Of a DNA stretch of 64,000 nt, positions 33,712 to 44,750 are shown piece after piece; positions within the stretch are counted from its first letter, which is position 1, and each line of letters opens with the position of its first letter. Origin of the DNA: Tetradesmus obliquus (taxonomy: Eukaryota > Chlorophyta > Chlorophyceae > Sphaeropleales > Scenedesmaceae). The stretch spans positions 3,770,501-3,834,500 of the forward strand of contig CP126199.1 in NCBI GenBank assembly GCA_030272155.1, in the 5' to 3' direction. The position numbers were made by a program, and so were the translations under genes. The notes under the pieces are model-generated. The model did no database searches, was not told where the DNA came from, and saw only the letters and a program-made list of their open reading frames with translations.

Positions 33712-36700
33712 ATGGCACTCACAGCCAAGGCCCCAGCAGCCTGCACTGCAAGGTCCGTGAAGGTTGGCAGCAGGACCGCTACCGTCATGCGTGTTGCTGC
33801 AGTGGAGAAGGTAGGATTACAGCTGGAATCGAGGCTGGGTGGAAGATATGGAGGTCACCCAGCTTTGATCACTACTGTCCATACTTGCAGCTCGCTCCTC
33901 ACGCATTGCTTCTGAAATTACACGATTCTTTGCGATACAATCATTACACAGCCACATCTTGTTCCATGATAGCTTTGGGGCACCCACACCTAGCAGCAGT
34001 AGCTGGTGACGTGCGCCCACAGTTTTGTGTCGGACCCGCAAGCATCTTTCACCGAGGACGTACAGTATACCTTGTCGCATCACAGATGTATTCCAGCCTG
34101 CTGCGTAGCATGCCAGGTCCGTATGCACCTTGCACCAGCTTTATATGTTGCTGCTACAGGGGCAGTAAGCATTGCATAAGCTTCACTCCAGCAGCTGGGC
34201 TTCAGGGGTGCCTCCACTCTCACACCTGCTGTGCCTCCTGCTGCTACTCTGCTGCTGGCCTGCTGCTGTCTGACCGTGCAGCCCACCAACTGGACTGAGA
34301 ACTACATCAAGGAGGTGCCAGTCAGCCTGCTGCGCCCTGGCGTGGACACTGAGAACACGTGAGGGCCTGCTGCTGCTGCTGCTAGCCCTGCTGCTGCTTC
34401 TGTGTACATTTAGTTCCTTAATGGCACCTGCTTCTTTGAGGCTGGATTGGTTACTGCGCGCTCAGCTATGTCGCTATGCACGCAGTTGTTCTGTGCAGTG
34501 AACCGATGGAACAGCGCGCACACCGAATGCTTGCATGCCTGCTCACGACAGAAACATTCACCTCCAGCTGTACATTGAGTCAAAGCATGCATGCAGTTGA
34601 AGCCGTACAACACACTAGTCTCCTTTACGCCCCCTCTTCAAAACTGTCACCCAACCCTCATCCTGCCGTCGTTCATCTGCCACACTCAATGCGTTGTCCG
34701 CGCAGCATCCGCGTCAAGTTTGAGAAGGTCATCCGCGATGCTCAGGACTCCATCTGCGCCGCCATCAGCGAGATCGACGGCAAGCCCTTCCACCAAGATG
34801 CATGGACCCGGGAGGATGGAGGCGGCGGCATCACACGCGTGCTGGCTGACGGCAACGTGTGGGAGAAGGCGGGAGTGAACGTGTCTGTGGTGTATGGCAG
34901 CATGCCGCCTGAGGCATACAGGTGAGCCTGTCGCTGCTGCTGCTGTATGTCGTGGCATGGAAGTGTCTGTGGGGTATGGCAGCATGCCGCCTGAGGCCTA
35001 CAGGAGAGCCTGTCGCTGCTGCTGCTGCATGTTGCGGTGTCCCTGCAGACCATCTTGCTGTGTCTTTGAGTTTGCTTGCATTCTGTGCATCATCACTGCT
35101 GTGTTGCGCAATGCTTTGGGCAGCCTGCACGCAGATGTTTGCATGCTTGCTGGCATGCATGCCAGCGCCATGTTGTGCAGTGCGCTCATGCCTGCTTACT
35201 GCAACGTCTGCCGTACCTCGTACGCCCTGTGATGGTTCGTGGACAGCACAAACCACATGGTTCCTTGCTGACCCTGACTGTCTGCTGCCGTGCTGCTTGA
35301 AACACTTGGCATGCTGCAGGGCTGCTACCGGCACTGCTCCCGCAGACCTGGAGAAGGCCAAGGCTGCTGGCGGCCGCGTGCCCTTCTTCGCTGCAGGCAT
35401 CAGCAGCGTCATGCACCCGCGCAACCCCCACTGCCCAACCATGCACTTCAACTACAGGTAAGACTCGCAACCAGCTGATGCCATGCCTGCCTGTCCCAAA
35501 GCTGTCTTTGACTCTGCAGCAGTTGTTGATTTTGGCAATGGCTGTGAACCAGTGCTGTCAGAGACAGGGAGTACTTGCAGCGCTGGTTGCTGAGCCGTGC
35601 ATGCACAGCAGGGTTGTCCCAGAGCCTTTTGAAATCAAACTGCCTCCGCCGTGCAGCACAACTCATCATTGTCTGTGTGAAACTCGCTGTTCCATCCCCG
35701 CAGGTTCTTCCAGACAGAGGACTGGAACGGCATCCCTGGCCAGTGGTGGTTTGGCGGCGGCACTGACATCACCCCCTGCTATGTTGTTGAGGAGGACCTG
35801 AAGCACTTTCACGGCACCTACAAGGCAGTGTGCGACAGGCACGACCCCGCATACTTCCCCAAGTTCAAGAAGTGGTGCGACGAGTACTTCCTGATCGGGC
35901 ACCGCAAGGAGACGCGCGGCCTGGGCGGCATCTTCTTCGACGACCTGAACGACAGGTGGGTTTGAACTTGAAATCATAACATATGCAACACGTGCCAGTG
36001 GAGAAGCTTCGCGTCCTGTGGCATGTGCTGTTCATGGGAAGGTTGAAGCAGGCACAGAGCAGGTGATCTGCAGTCGTCAGGATGTACTTGCAAAAACTAG
36101 CGCGCTGTTGCTGCAGACTTGTACCATTGCTCACTACCCTGTGTCTCTCGCCGCTGCTGCCCTGTGACGCTGCTCCGATCTGTATCTTTGAATTATTCTC
36201 GCTGCAGGCCCGCCGAGGAGATCCTGGCCTTCAGCAAGGACGCAGTCAACCACGTGGTGGAGGCGTACTGCCCCATCGTCAAGAAGCACATGAACGACAG
36301 CTTCACTGAGGAGCAGAAGCAGTGGCAGCAGATCAGGCGCGGCAGGTGCGTGTGTTGACATCTGTGGGGTGATTGCCGCCTTTGCAGTGTGACGCATGCT
36401 GTATCAGGGCGTTGTTCTGTTGGACCCGTGTGTGAAGGTAGCAAATGCTGTGCTGTCGCTGGTTCTGCAGCAGCTGATGAATCGTGGGTGGATCACGTGC
36501 TCTGCCCGTGGGAAGTTCTTAGTGTCTGCTCACTGCGCTGCTCTCAACATCAACCCACATCAGTGCTTGCCGCTTGTCTGAATTTAACTTTCCACTCCAC
36601 ACAGGTACGTGGAGTTCAACCTCGTGTATGACCGCGGCACCACCTTTGGCCTCAAGACCGGCGGCCGCATTGAGTCCATCCTCATGAGCATGCCGCTGAC

Positions 36701-36791
36701 CAGCCGCTGGGAGTACTGCCACGAGCCAGCAGCAGGCACACCAGAGGCCGAGTTCATGGACGCAGCCCGCCACCCCCGCAACTGGGTGTAA
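33712..36791 (+). CDS. CPX1: coproporphyrinogen III oxidase
   Basis: Oxygen-dependent plastid enzyme that decarboxylates coproporphyrinogen III to protoporphyrinogen IX, for both heme and chlorophyll. Seven exons in phase: 33712-33810, 34282-34358, 34706-34921, 35320-35457, 35704-35955, 36208-36345, 36605-36791; 368 residues. Exon 1 is a transit peptide ([20 protein letters not shown], cleavage probably near VMRVAAVEK). Family signatures: [60 protein letters not shown], the [14 protein letters not shown] block, [33 protein letters not shown] and [15 protein letters not shown]. The [16 protein letters not shown] and GGGTDITP segments carry conserved substrate-binding residues. Exon 2 ([20 protein letters not shown]) is a linker not in the Chlamydomonas sequence as I recall it. 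The end (HPRNWV) matches the family terminus. Confidence 0.97.
34955..35030 (+). repeat. decoy copy of CPOX exon 3 end
   Basis: GTATGGCAGCATGCCGCCTG followed by AGGCCTACAG repeats the real exon end (34892-34921) about 80 nt downstream, together with the following GAGCCTGTCGCTGCTGCTGC. In the copy the donor GT has become GA (CTACAGGAGAGCC), so it is a dead decoy. Confidence 0.88.
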
Positions 36792-38673
36792 GCTGCTGCG
36801 CAATCGCTAGTCTGGAAGTTGCATATGTTAGGTAGCATGTTTGCGGTGTGCGGAGACGTGCATGTTGGGGGTGCGCTGTCAGCTGTGTGTGCTCAACGCA
36901 GCCTGCTTGTGCACAGAGCGGGCTGCCGAGTGGACTGCATCTGCTGGGAGCGCCCTGGCGTGTGCTTGGGATGTGAGGAGTTGCCCTGTGCTGCATGCTG
37001 GGCGTGAATTCATGCTCAGCTGCAGCGATACAAACTTGTGTTCTGCTGTTCAGCAGGCAGCCAGCAGGGCTTCAAGGGCATGCAGGGTCACGGCAGTGAA
37101 ACGCCTGCTGGCGGGCTGTGGTTTGCCATTGCTGCGCTGCAGCAGAGGTGTAGCACTAGTGCACCGCTGCTGCTGGGTGCGGCAGTGATGCGCGTTCGCT
37201 GCAGCAGCGAGGTTGTTCTGCAGCTGTAGCTACAGGCAGACATGTAGGCTGGCAGTCTCAGTTGCAGTGTGTACTTCAGCTCATAGTTCACCACTTTGAT
37301 GGGGTGCGACTGGCAGGAGTGGCACTTTGGGCTGCATGTGCACCAGTCGGGGTTCCTGCAAGCAGTTTCCTGCAAGGTGTTACTACACACCCGTCAGCAG
37401 CTGCATCGTTTTGTGCGGGGTAGTTGCGGGTGCAGTGCGTCCACGTGTGGGGCATGTTGCTAAGCAGTTGGCAGTGGTCAGCAGCTGCAGGAGTTGTGGT
37501 GGGCACCTGTGTCTATGCATCATGTGTGGGTTATGTCATCAGCAATTCCTGCTTGCTCAAAGTCAATGGGTTCAAACCACTGTCTGGTGTACACCTTCCT
37601 GGTGTGCGCAAGTTGCTGCTGCGCAGTGACACACCCACAGCACTCCACCAAGCCACAATTTTGTTGTCATGGGTGCGAGTGTACTACATTTGTGACGGGG
37701 ATCAGATCTTTCTTTCTTTTGTGTTTGAGCGTCGTGTGTATTCTGTCCTGCAGGTTTCCTCTTGACACTGTGTATTGTTTTAGGTGCGGGGCGACCAACT
37801 GTACAGCCTGCCAACCTCGACCACGCAGCTGGAATAGTGCTCAAGTGGTGTGTAAGCAAGGAAGCAGACTCATTACTTGTACCTGTAGGATTGTAGCACA
37901 CCAGAATGTCAGCTGACTTGCATGGCTTCAAGCAAGTTGCGCCTCCGGGACATCCTTGAGCTGTGGACAGCAGGGTCCGTGGCGGCATGCATCCGCCTTC
38001 ATATGGTGCCTGCATGATGCAGCCTTCAGCTGCGTCAGTACACGTGCAGGTGTCCAGGAGTGTTGGCAAATTAGGCCTCAGTTGATCGTGTACATGTGCC
38101 GGCCCAAGCGTTCACGTGTAACAGACATGACAAGCTGCAACACGATTGTGTCGCTGCTGGAGTAATCGATGGCGACGGTGATCCGGCTACAGACGCTCTT
38201 GACATACATATCAAGATTTACATGTGATATAACTTCAGCTTGACGGTTGGATATAATCGTGGGAATCCATCTCCACGGCTCCCGCGCAACGCACACCCCT
38301 TGCACGTGAATGGGTGCATCCTCAAAACGTGGTTCTCAGCAACATTTAAATTTGATGAATCTTTGAATGCATGACCAACACTACCACGCTGCCGCAGAAG
38401 AGAACACTCAACCTGTCCCGTCAGGATATGGTCTGCAACTCAGAGTGAAGAACCAAGGCGCAGCAGTCTGTTACCTGTGAGGTGCTGGAGCAAGCTGAAC
38501 CCGGTGTCTGGTACACAGCACTTGGGAGTGAACCACATTGGTCATAGAAGAGGCTGCATTTCAAGCAATGGCACGCCGCCCCACGTGGTACGGCAAGCAG
38601 CCCCAAATGTAGATCGGCACATGACCCAGAACGTCCGTGTACTGTGCATCACGCCTGCTGCCACAATAACACG
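36792..38673. other. convergent 3' region
   Basis: T/G-rich CPOX 3' UTR to about 37.87 kb, then the 3' region of the minus-strand MYND gene. Small frames only; none has family resemblance. Confidence 0.45.
37851..37855 (+). terminator. TGTAA poly(A)-type signal
   Basis: TGTAA about 1.06 kb after the CPOX stop, at the end of the T/G-rich stretch typical of 3' UTRs here. Confidence 0.35.
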
Positions 38674-38959
38674 CTACTCCTTCTGCTGGCCCTTGCGTGC
38701 TGCGGCAATGCGCTTGCACACCGGGGCGTGCTGCCCTTTCCAGCACTGCTGCTGGCAGGACTTGCTGCAGAAGCGCGCAGTGGCGCAGCCAGAGCACCTG
38801 CTGCCCTTGCGGGACACCAGCTCAAGCTCGCTGCACTCCGCCACGTTGCTGCAGGCGGGGTTGCAACAACAGTAAGGCACGGGCAGCTGCAGGCAGATGG
38901 CGTCACCAAACTGCTGCAGCTCCTGGGCCAGCTGCTCAGCCTGCTGGCCTTGAAAGGGC

Positions 38960-39016
<57 letters not shown>

Positions 39017-41344
39017 GTTTTATTCTGCTGCAGTGTTTCCTCCACCTGCTCACAATCTTGCGTGCAGCTGGCACTGACTCAAGCCTCATTGCTGCTACAG
39101 CACCCGGGTGGCTGTGCGTCGCTGTGCTGCTGCTTGTGCTGCTGTTCCTGTCGCATATGTTCCTGATCTGTCTGCTGCTGAAGCTGCTGCATGCTGCTGC
39201 CAGAGCCTCTGCTGCTGTTAAGATCTTGCTCCAGTGCACTGCTTCCTTGCTGCTGCTGCTGCTGCTGTGCCTGCTGCTGTTCACGCTGCTGTGCCTGCTG
39301 TGGCAGGCCAAGGTATGGCTGCAGCAGCTGCTGCAGTGCCTGTCCCTGCTGCTGCAGCTGTGCTGATGCCTTCGCAGCAGCTGCTGCATCACCCGGCAGC
39401 TGCAAGCCTGCAGCAGCCAAGTTCGTGATGCATGCACCAACTGTCGACTGCAGGAAAGGAGCTAAGGCTTGTAGTTGCTGGCTGGCTACTGCTGCTACAT
39501 CTGCTGCCGTCTCTTGACTGCAACCCTGCTGCTCAGCTGCTGCAGTCTGCATCGTTGCCGTGTAACGCTGCCCGAGCATCGCATTATTTGCAAGTTGTGA
39601 CACACAACGGGCCTGCAGCAGCAACTGCAGCTGGCCTTCAACATGCTGGCAGGCACCCAGCACCACGAAGCATAGTTGCTGGCTAGCCACACGATCACCC
39701 AAGGCCTTCAGATCGTCCTTAATGTCCCTGTCAGAGCTGCAGCCGCCGCCATCACCATTGCTGCTGATGCTGCTGCTGATGCCAAGCCGCTTGCTGGCAG
39801 CTTTCAAGCACGACACCAGCAGCGAAAACAGCTGCTTGGCTGCAGGGCCGCTCACAGGTGGCCCCACACTGCTGCTGCTGCTGCTGTCAGGCTTGGTGCA
39901 CACACAAGTGCATGCTGCATTGACGAGCTGGGAGATCCTGTCAGCCCCATCTTGCCAACTGTGCTGCGCCTGCAGCGTGAAGCGCAGCGCTGCCTCCAAG
40001 CTGCGGCACACCTGCTGCGGGTGGCTGCTATATGTTGCATGCAGATGTGCTGCAGCAGCGCCTGCGAACGAAAACCCACAGTTGCCGCACAGTACCCGTC
40101 AGGCGTTCCGTGACAAGGGACAACAGCACTGAAGCTGAAATGCCAGCGATGCCATTCAACACAGCGGTGCCATTGAACACAAAGCAGTGCTGCATGCATG
40201 TGTGCTTGATACTCGCTACAGCCATGCTACTCGATCCATGCTACACTGCCAGCAACGTATGGTGCATGTAGGGCACAAGCAAGTCATTGCAGGAAGCGAT
40301 GGCCACAGCTACAGCAAGCATGGTGGCATTGTCGCCCGCACAGCAACACAGACCCACACTGTCTGGCGTGGGTGAGAGGTGTTGTGTTTGTGTGCGTGCC
40401 CACCTGTTCCAAGCAGCACATGCAGAGCTCCTGCTACATACACCAGGCATGGCACATGCTCAGCCTTCGTAGGCTCCTGCGGTAATCCTCCGTCGCCGGC
40501 TGCTGCCGCATCGTCCGTTTGCTGTGCAGGCACCGGCAGCTGCTGTGCCGCAGCATCACTGCTACCGGCTGCTGCTTGCGCTGCAGCCTTCGTTGCTGTG
40601 ATGCTTGCTGGCAGCAGCTGTGTGAGGACCGGCTGCAGCAGCACAGCTGCTGCTGCCTCACGCGCTGAAAGATCAAGTCCAACGAGGAAGCTTTCCAGCA
40701 GGCATGCCATGCCTTCGGTCCATTCAGAGCTACAGCTAGCTCCCACCAACAGCGCAGCCTGCAGCAGCGTCAGCAGCGCTGCCACTTCTACATTGCTGCA
40801 AATGCTGCTGCTGCTGCTGTTGCCGGTCACAGCAGCTGCGCAAGAGGAGGAGCGTGATGGCACAGCCGTGCAGCAGCTGCTGCTACTGCTGTTGCGGCTG
40901 GGTGTGCTGCTGCCAGCATCCAAACCACCCCCTGCTGCCGCCTTGTTCATATGGTGACGCAGCGCGACAGCTGCTGCGCCAATGTCCTGTACGGATGTTG
41001 TCGTGCGCGTCCACACAGTACTGCGCTCCGGCCACTCCACGCCCAGCTCCTGCAGCAGCAGCCTGTGGTGCTGCTCCGGCAGCAGCAGCTGCTCACTGCT
41101 GCTCTTTGCTGCTACCTTGCGCTGCAATGCCTGGGTGTGCAGGGCCAGGTTAAGCAGCAGCAGGCAGTACAGAGCATCGCTGGCTGCAGCATCTGCCAGC
41201 CGCGGAAACTCCTTGGCTTCGTGCATTGCGAAGGTGCTTGCCTGCTGCTTAGCCAAGCTCTCAACCAGATTCAGCGCTGCCATGGTTGCGCCTTCAAACA
41301 CAGCCTTGGCATTCTCATCTGCACTGCTGCGTGTGCTGCTGCTG

Positions 41345-41390
<46 letters not shown>

Positions 41391-41618
41391 GGGCCTCCTC
41401 CCAGCGCAGCACTGCCCAGGCCAGCCGCACACACAATTGCATGTGGGCTGCCAGCGGGCCTGTCAGCACCTCGTCATGGTTACCGCAGCTCTCAGCAAGC
41501 GCCAAAAACATGCTGAGGTACGTACCAATCCTTGTACATGCTGCTGCATCTGCCTGCGCTGCACTTAGGCTGCTTGGATCTTGCTGCTGCTTCTTCGGTG
41601 CCTGCTTCTTTGCCCCTG

Positions 41619-41652
<34 letters not shown>

Positions 41653-42008
41653 GCGCTGCTGCCTGGTGTGCTGCAGCAGCAGCTGCTCCTCTAGCCAAGC
41701 TGTATCCCGCTCACATGCTGCTAAGGACGTCTGTAACATGTCTGCAAACAGTGGACATCACAGCCAAAGGCAAGGGCACAGGGCAGTTACAGGGAAGCTG
41801 CTGCTCAAATGAAGATTCAGTTGCTGGCAGCACGCAGTGCCTGACTCCACTGGAACAGCATTGCTCAGCAAGTGACATTTGAGTAAGTAAGCCAGCGGCG
41901 GCGAGCACATCAGTACAGCACGGTTCAGTGAAGTCAGCCAACCAAGCAAGCTGCCATTGAGTCTGCTGTTCACCTGTTTGTTGCAGCTGCTGCAGGACAA
42001 GCTGCTTC

Positions 42009-42055
<47 letters not shown>

Positions 42056-42654
42056 CTCGTCTAGTGCTGCTTCCTCTGATGCCTCGTCAGCACTGCAGCA
42101 GTTCCAGGCAAAGATGAACAGTGGCATCAGCATCTGCAGCTGCACAAAGCTCTTGAGCAGCGCGGGTTTGGCCCTTTCCTTGCTGGTGGCTCTCGACAGC
42201 AGCTGCAGCGCCCTGCTGCTGGCCTGTGCCAGCAGCTTGAAGATACTGTGCTGGTGCACAAGCTCCTGCAATGCAGGCCAGGTGCAGAACACGCAGATCC
42301 TTTGCGGCTGGTTGTCAAATGGCTGCGGTATCCTGTCAGCAATACAATGCCTTGACTGTGCTCGCAAGACAAAGGCAGTAGGTAGGGCACATGAGCTGCT
42401 GTCAGTATGTGGGCAGCATGTGACGGCACCAGAATGGTGCAGTATTCTACCTGCACTGTTGCTTGTATGATGCTGTTGACAGGTTGATACCTTCCAGCTC
42501 TAAAAAACATCTGCAGCATTCTGATTTCAGGCATGGCATCTTTCAGATATGCCAGATCTGGAGCTGTGATGAGCCTCTGCAGCAGCTGCACCAGTTCCTC
42601 TGCACTATATACCATGGCGCTGATGTGCGCTTGTTGCTGCTGCTGCTCCTGCTG

Positions 42655-42705
<51 letters not shown>

Positions 42706-42830
42706 CTGCCGCTGCTGGGGTGCTGGTGCTGCTGTGCCTGCCCTCGTTTCTGGTGGTGGTGGTGATGGTGCTGCTGCTGCTGCTCGCGATCCAGTGCCGT
42801 CTTTCTGGTATGGTGCTGTGCCTTGTCAAG
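38674..42830 (-). CDS. MYND zinc-finger protein, copy 1
   Basis: Supported exons: about 42827-42451 (5' limit unsure), 42265-41974, 41741-40404 and 40061-38674, in consistent phase and parallel to the 44-48 kb paralogue. The N-terminal part contains a long Gln tract and AEELVQLLQRLITAPDLAYL. The large middle exon is Ala/Leu-rich helical sequence broken by Q and S runs. The last exon starts with AAAAHLHATYSSHPQQVCRSLEA and ends with the MYND finger (CNPACSNVAECSELELV, then CSGCATARFCSKSC, QQQCWKGQHAPVC), with the full Cys/His ligand set of this protein-interaction domain. An in-frame TGA at 39081-39079 lies between the helical part and the finger, where the paralogue is open. I found no in-phase intron removing it, so the normal product may stop there and lack the finger. 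The finger itself shows no decay. Function unknown; MYND proteins usually act in transcriptional or chromatin complexes. Confidence 0.75.
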
Positions 42831-44428
42831 CTGTGGCTGGATGTGCTGAGACGTGCATGTGCCAGCTATGACATGCTGATACAACCAGACTGCTTGGATA
42901 CCGTGCAGGCAAGCAGGTGCTACAGAATGTGCTGGCGACGGCGCTCTCTTTCGGCTGCAAATGCAGGGCGATGACGCACGAAAACCCTACTGTTACTGTT
43001 CCGTTCACGTAACATTCATGCTGCCTAACTTCTGCTGACTTCAGCGTAGCCATTCAGTTGCTTTGCTCTGATCACCAGTCATTCAGTGTTTGGTTTGCCA
43101 GGTATGGTGCATGATGATGGATAGACGGCCTGTGGCGTCGTTGCTCCCGGTGCACGTGTGTCTCGCCATGTACAACGGCATTGGTGGTGAAGCGCACTCT
43201 TACGGGCAGCTGATAAATAAGCTTGCCGTCCACAATTGGTACGTAGGCCGCAGCAGGGGCTTCCGCTTGCCTGAAGCATTGCCCCTGTCACAGTGGTTGA
43301 CCAAACAGTTCACTGTGAAACAGTTGTTAGCTGTCAACGTTGACCAGCCACAGGGTGACACCTTGTGCACAGATCACCGTCACGCTGCACTGCAATGGAT
43401 CCAGCCTCTATGTCTGGAGGCCTGTGAAAAGTGCAAAATCTTTGCCAGCTCTCATGGTTCCTGGTATCTGACAACCTGAGGCCATCAGCTCATCTGCAAG
43501 GTGAGGCCCTGCCAGGGCTCATTGAGCCTAGATGCACAGGCCTGTCACAGGCATATGCATGTCATCAGGTGATCACCTTTCATGGAGATCGTCATCCGCG
43601 CCAAGCAAGAGTTCACTAACTGCAAAAAGGACATGGAGGAATCCAGATGTTCCCTGGCGCATTCAAACCCCTGACAAAGCCCGCCTGCTGATATCTGTTT
43701 ACACAGCAAGTGAGGTGCGTGTGGTAGCTTCATCCGGCCGTCCCATGTACAGGTATATGGGGACTGTGCGGCACTGCCTCCGCTTGCAAGAAACACGCGT
43801 AACACCCCTGACAGCAGCACTAATTTTGCACTGCATGGCAAAGTCTGAGCACTGCCGCCAGTCATGTGTACATGCGGCGCCGGCTCCTCCCTTCGTGCAT
43901 TGCTTGTAGTTTGTAACAATGGTGCGTAGTTATACCCCGGGTATACCCCAAGGCTTGGCAATGACCTCGGATTCTAGGAGCTGTGCAGATTCGTCCTGTT
44001 ACAAAGGTTGGGCGTGCATATGCACAACGCCAGCTTTAGCCCACTGCTTACACATTGAGAGAGGATAGTTACATGTGGGTCCTGGCACCATCTTGGATGG
44101 TATGAGCCACAACAGGTTGAACACAAGGTCTGAGACCAGAATTGTAAACTGTAAACACTCCCTTCACAACCTTGCTGCATATGCATGCCGCATGCCGCGG
44201 CCACCTGCACAGCTGGCAGGCGGTGCTGCTCAGGAGGGTGCTGCCACAGCCTGCAGTATTTTTTCCCCAAAAAGAAAAAAGGAAGAGAGAATCAATTTTT
44301 TGTTGTTTTTTCACATCTCGGCAGACACTCGCTGTGGCACAGCAGGGGTTTCCCAGACATATGCGACCCTGGCATAATCTGGTATGCCTGCTATGCAGCA
44401 GGCATGCTGCCATGTCCATGTCCATGCG
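42831..44428. other. between MYND paralogues, orphan plus ORFs
   Basis: Two plus-strand frames have coding-like composition: 43090-43479 (YNGIGGEAHSYGQLINKLAV, NWYVGRSRGFRLPEALPLSQ) and 43532-43909 (LLISVYTASEVRVVASSGRP). They may be exons of one gene lost between the duplicated MYND genes, or remnants of a mobile element. I recognise no family and cannot join them. A near-palindrome TATACCCCGGGTATA lies at about 43932-43946. Confidence 0.35.
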
Positions 44429-44712
44429 CTACTCCTTGCGCTGCCCCTTGCGTGCTGCGGCGATGCGCTTGCACACTGGCGCGTGCTGCCCTTTCCAGCT
44501 CTGCTGCTGGCAGGACTTGCTGCAGAAGCGCGCAGTTGCGCAGCCAGAGCACCTGCTGCCCTTGCCGGACACCAGCTCAAGCTCGCTGAACTCTGCCACG
44601 TTGCTGCAGGCGGGGTTGCAGCACCAGTAGGGCACAGGCAGCTGCAGGCAGATGTCATGCCCAAACTGCAACAGCGCCTGGGCCAGCTGCTCAGCTTGCC
44701 GGCCTTGAAAAG

Positions 44713-44750
<38 letters not shown>

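Noticed and set aside
2631-36791. A tetrapyrrole gene cluster (CHLI with CPOX)
   Set aside because: The genes are on opposite strands, 26 kb apart, with unrelated genes between them; co-location is probably chance.
39079-39081. TGA as a selenocysteine codon
   Set aside because: The paralogue has no Cys at that place, the position is not conserved and no selenoprotein family is involved.
38649-39440. Long Ser/Arg-rich frame in another phase of the MYND gene
   Set aside because: It is the alternate reading of CAG runs and lacks the MYND ligand pattern; the paralogue supports the other frame.
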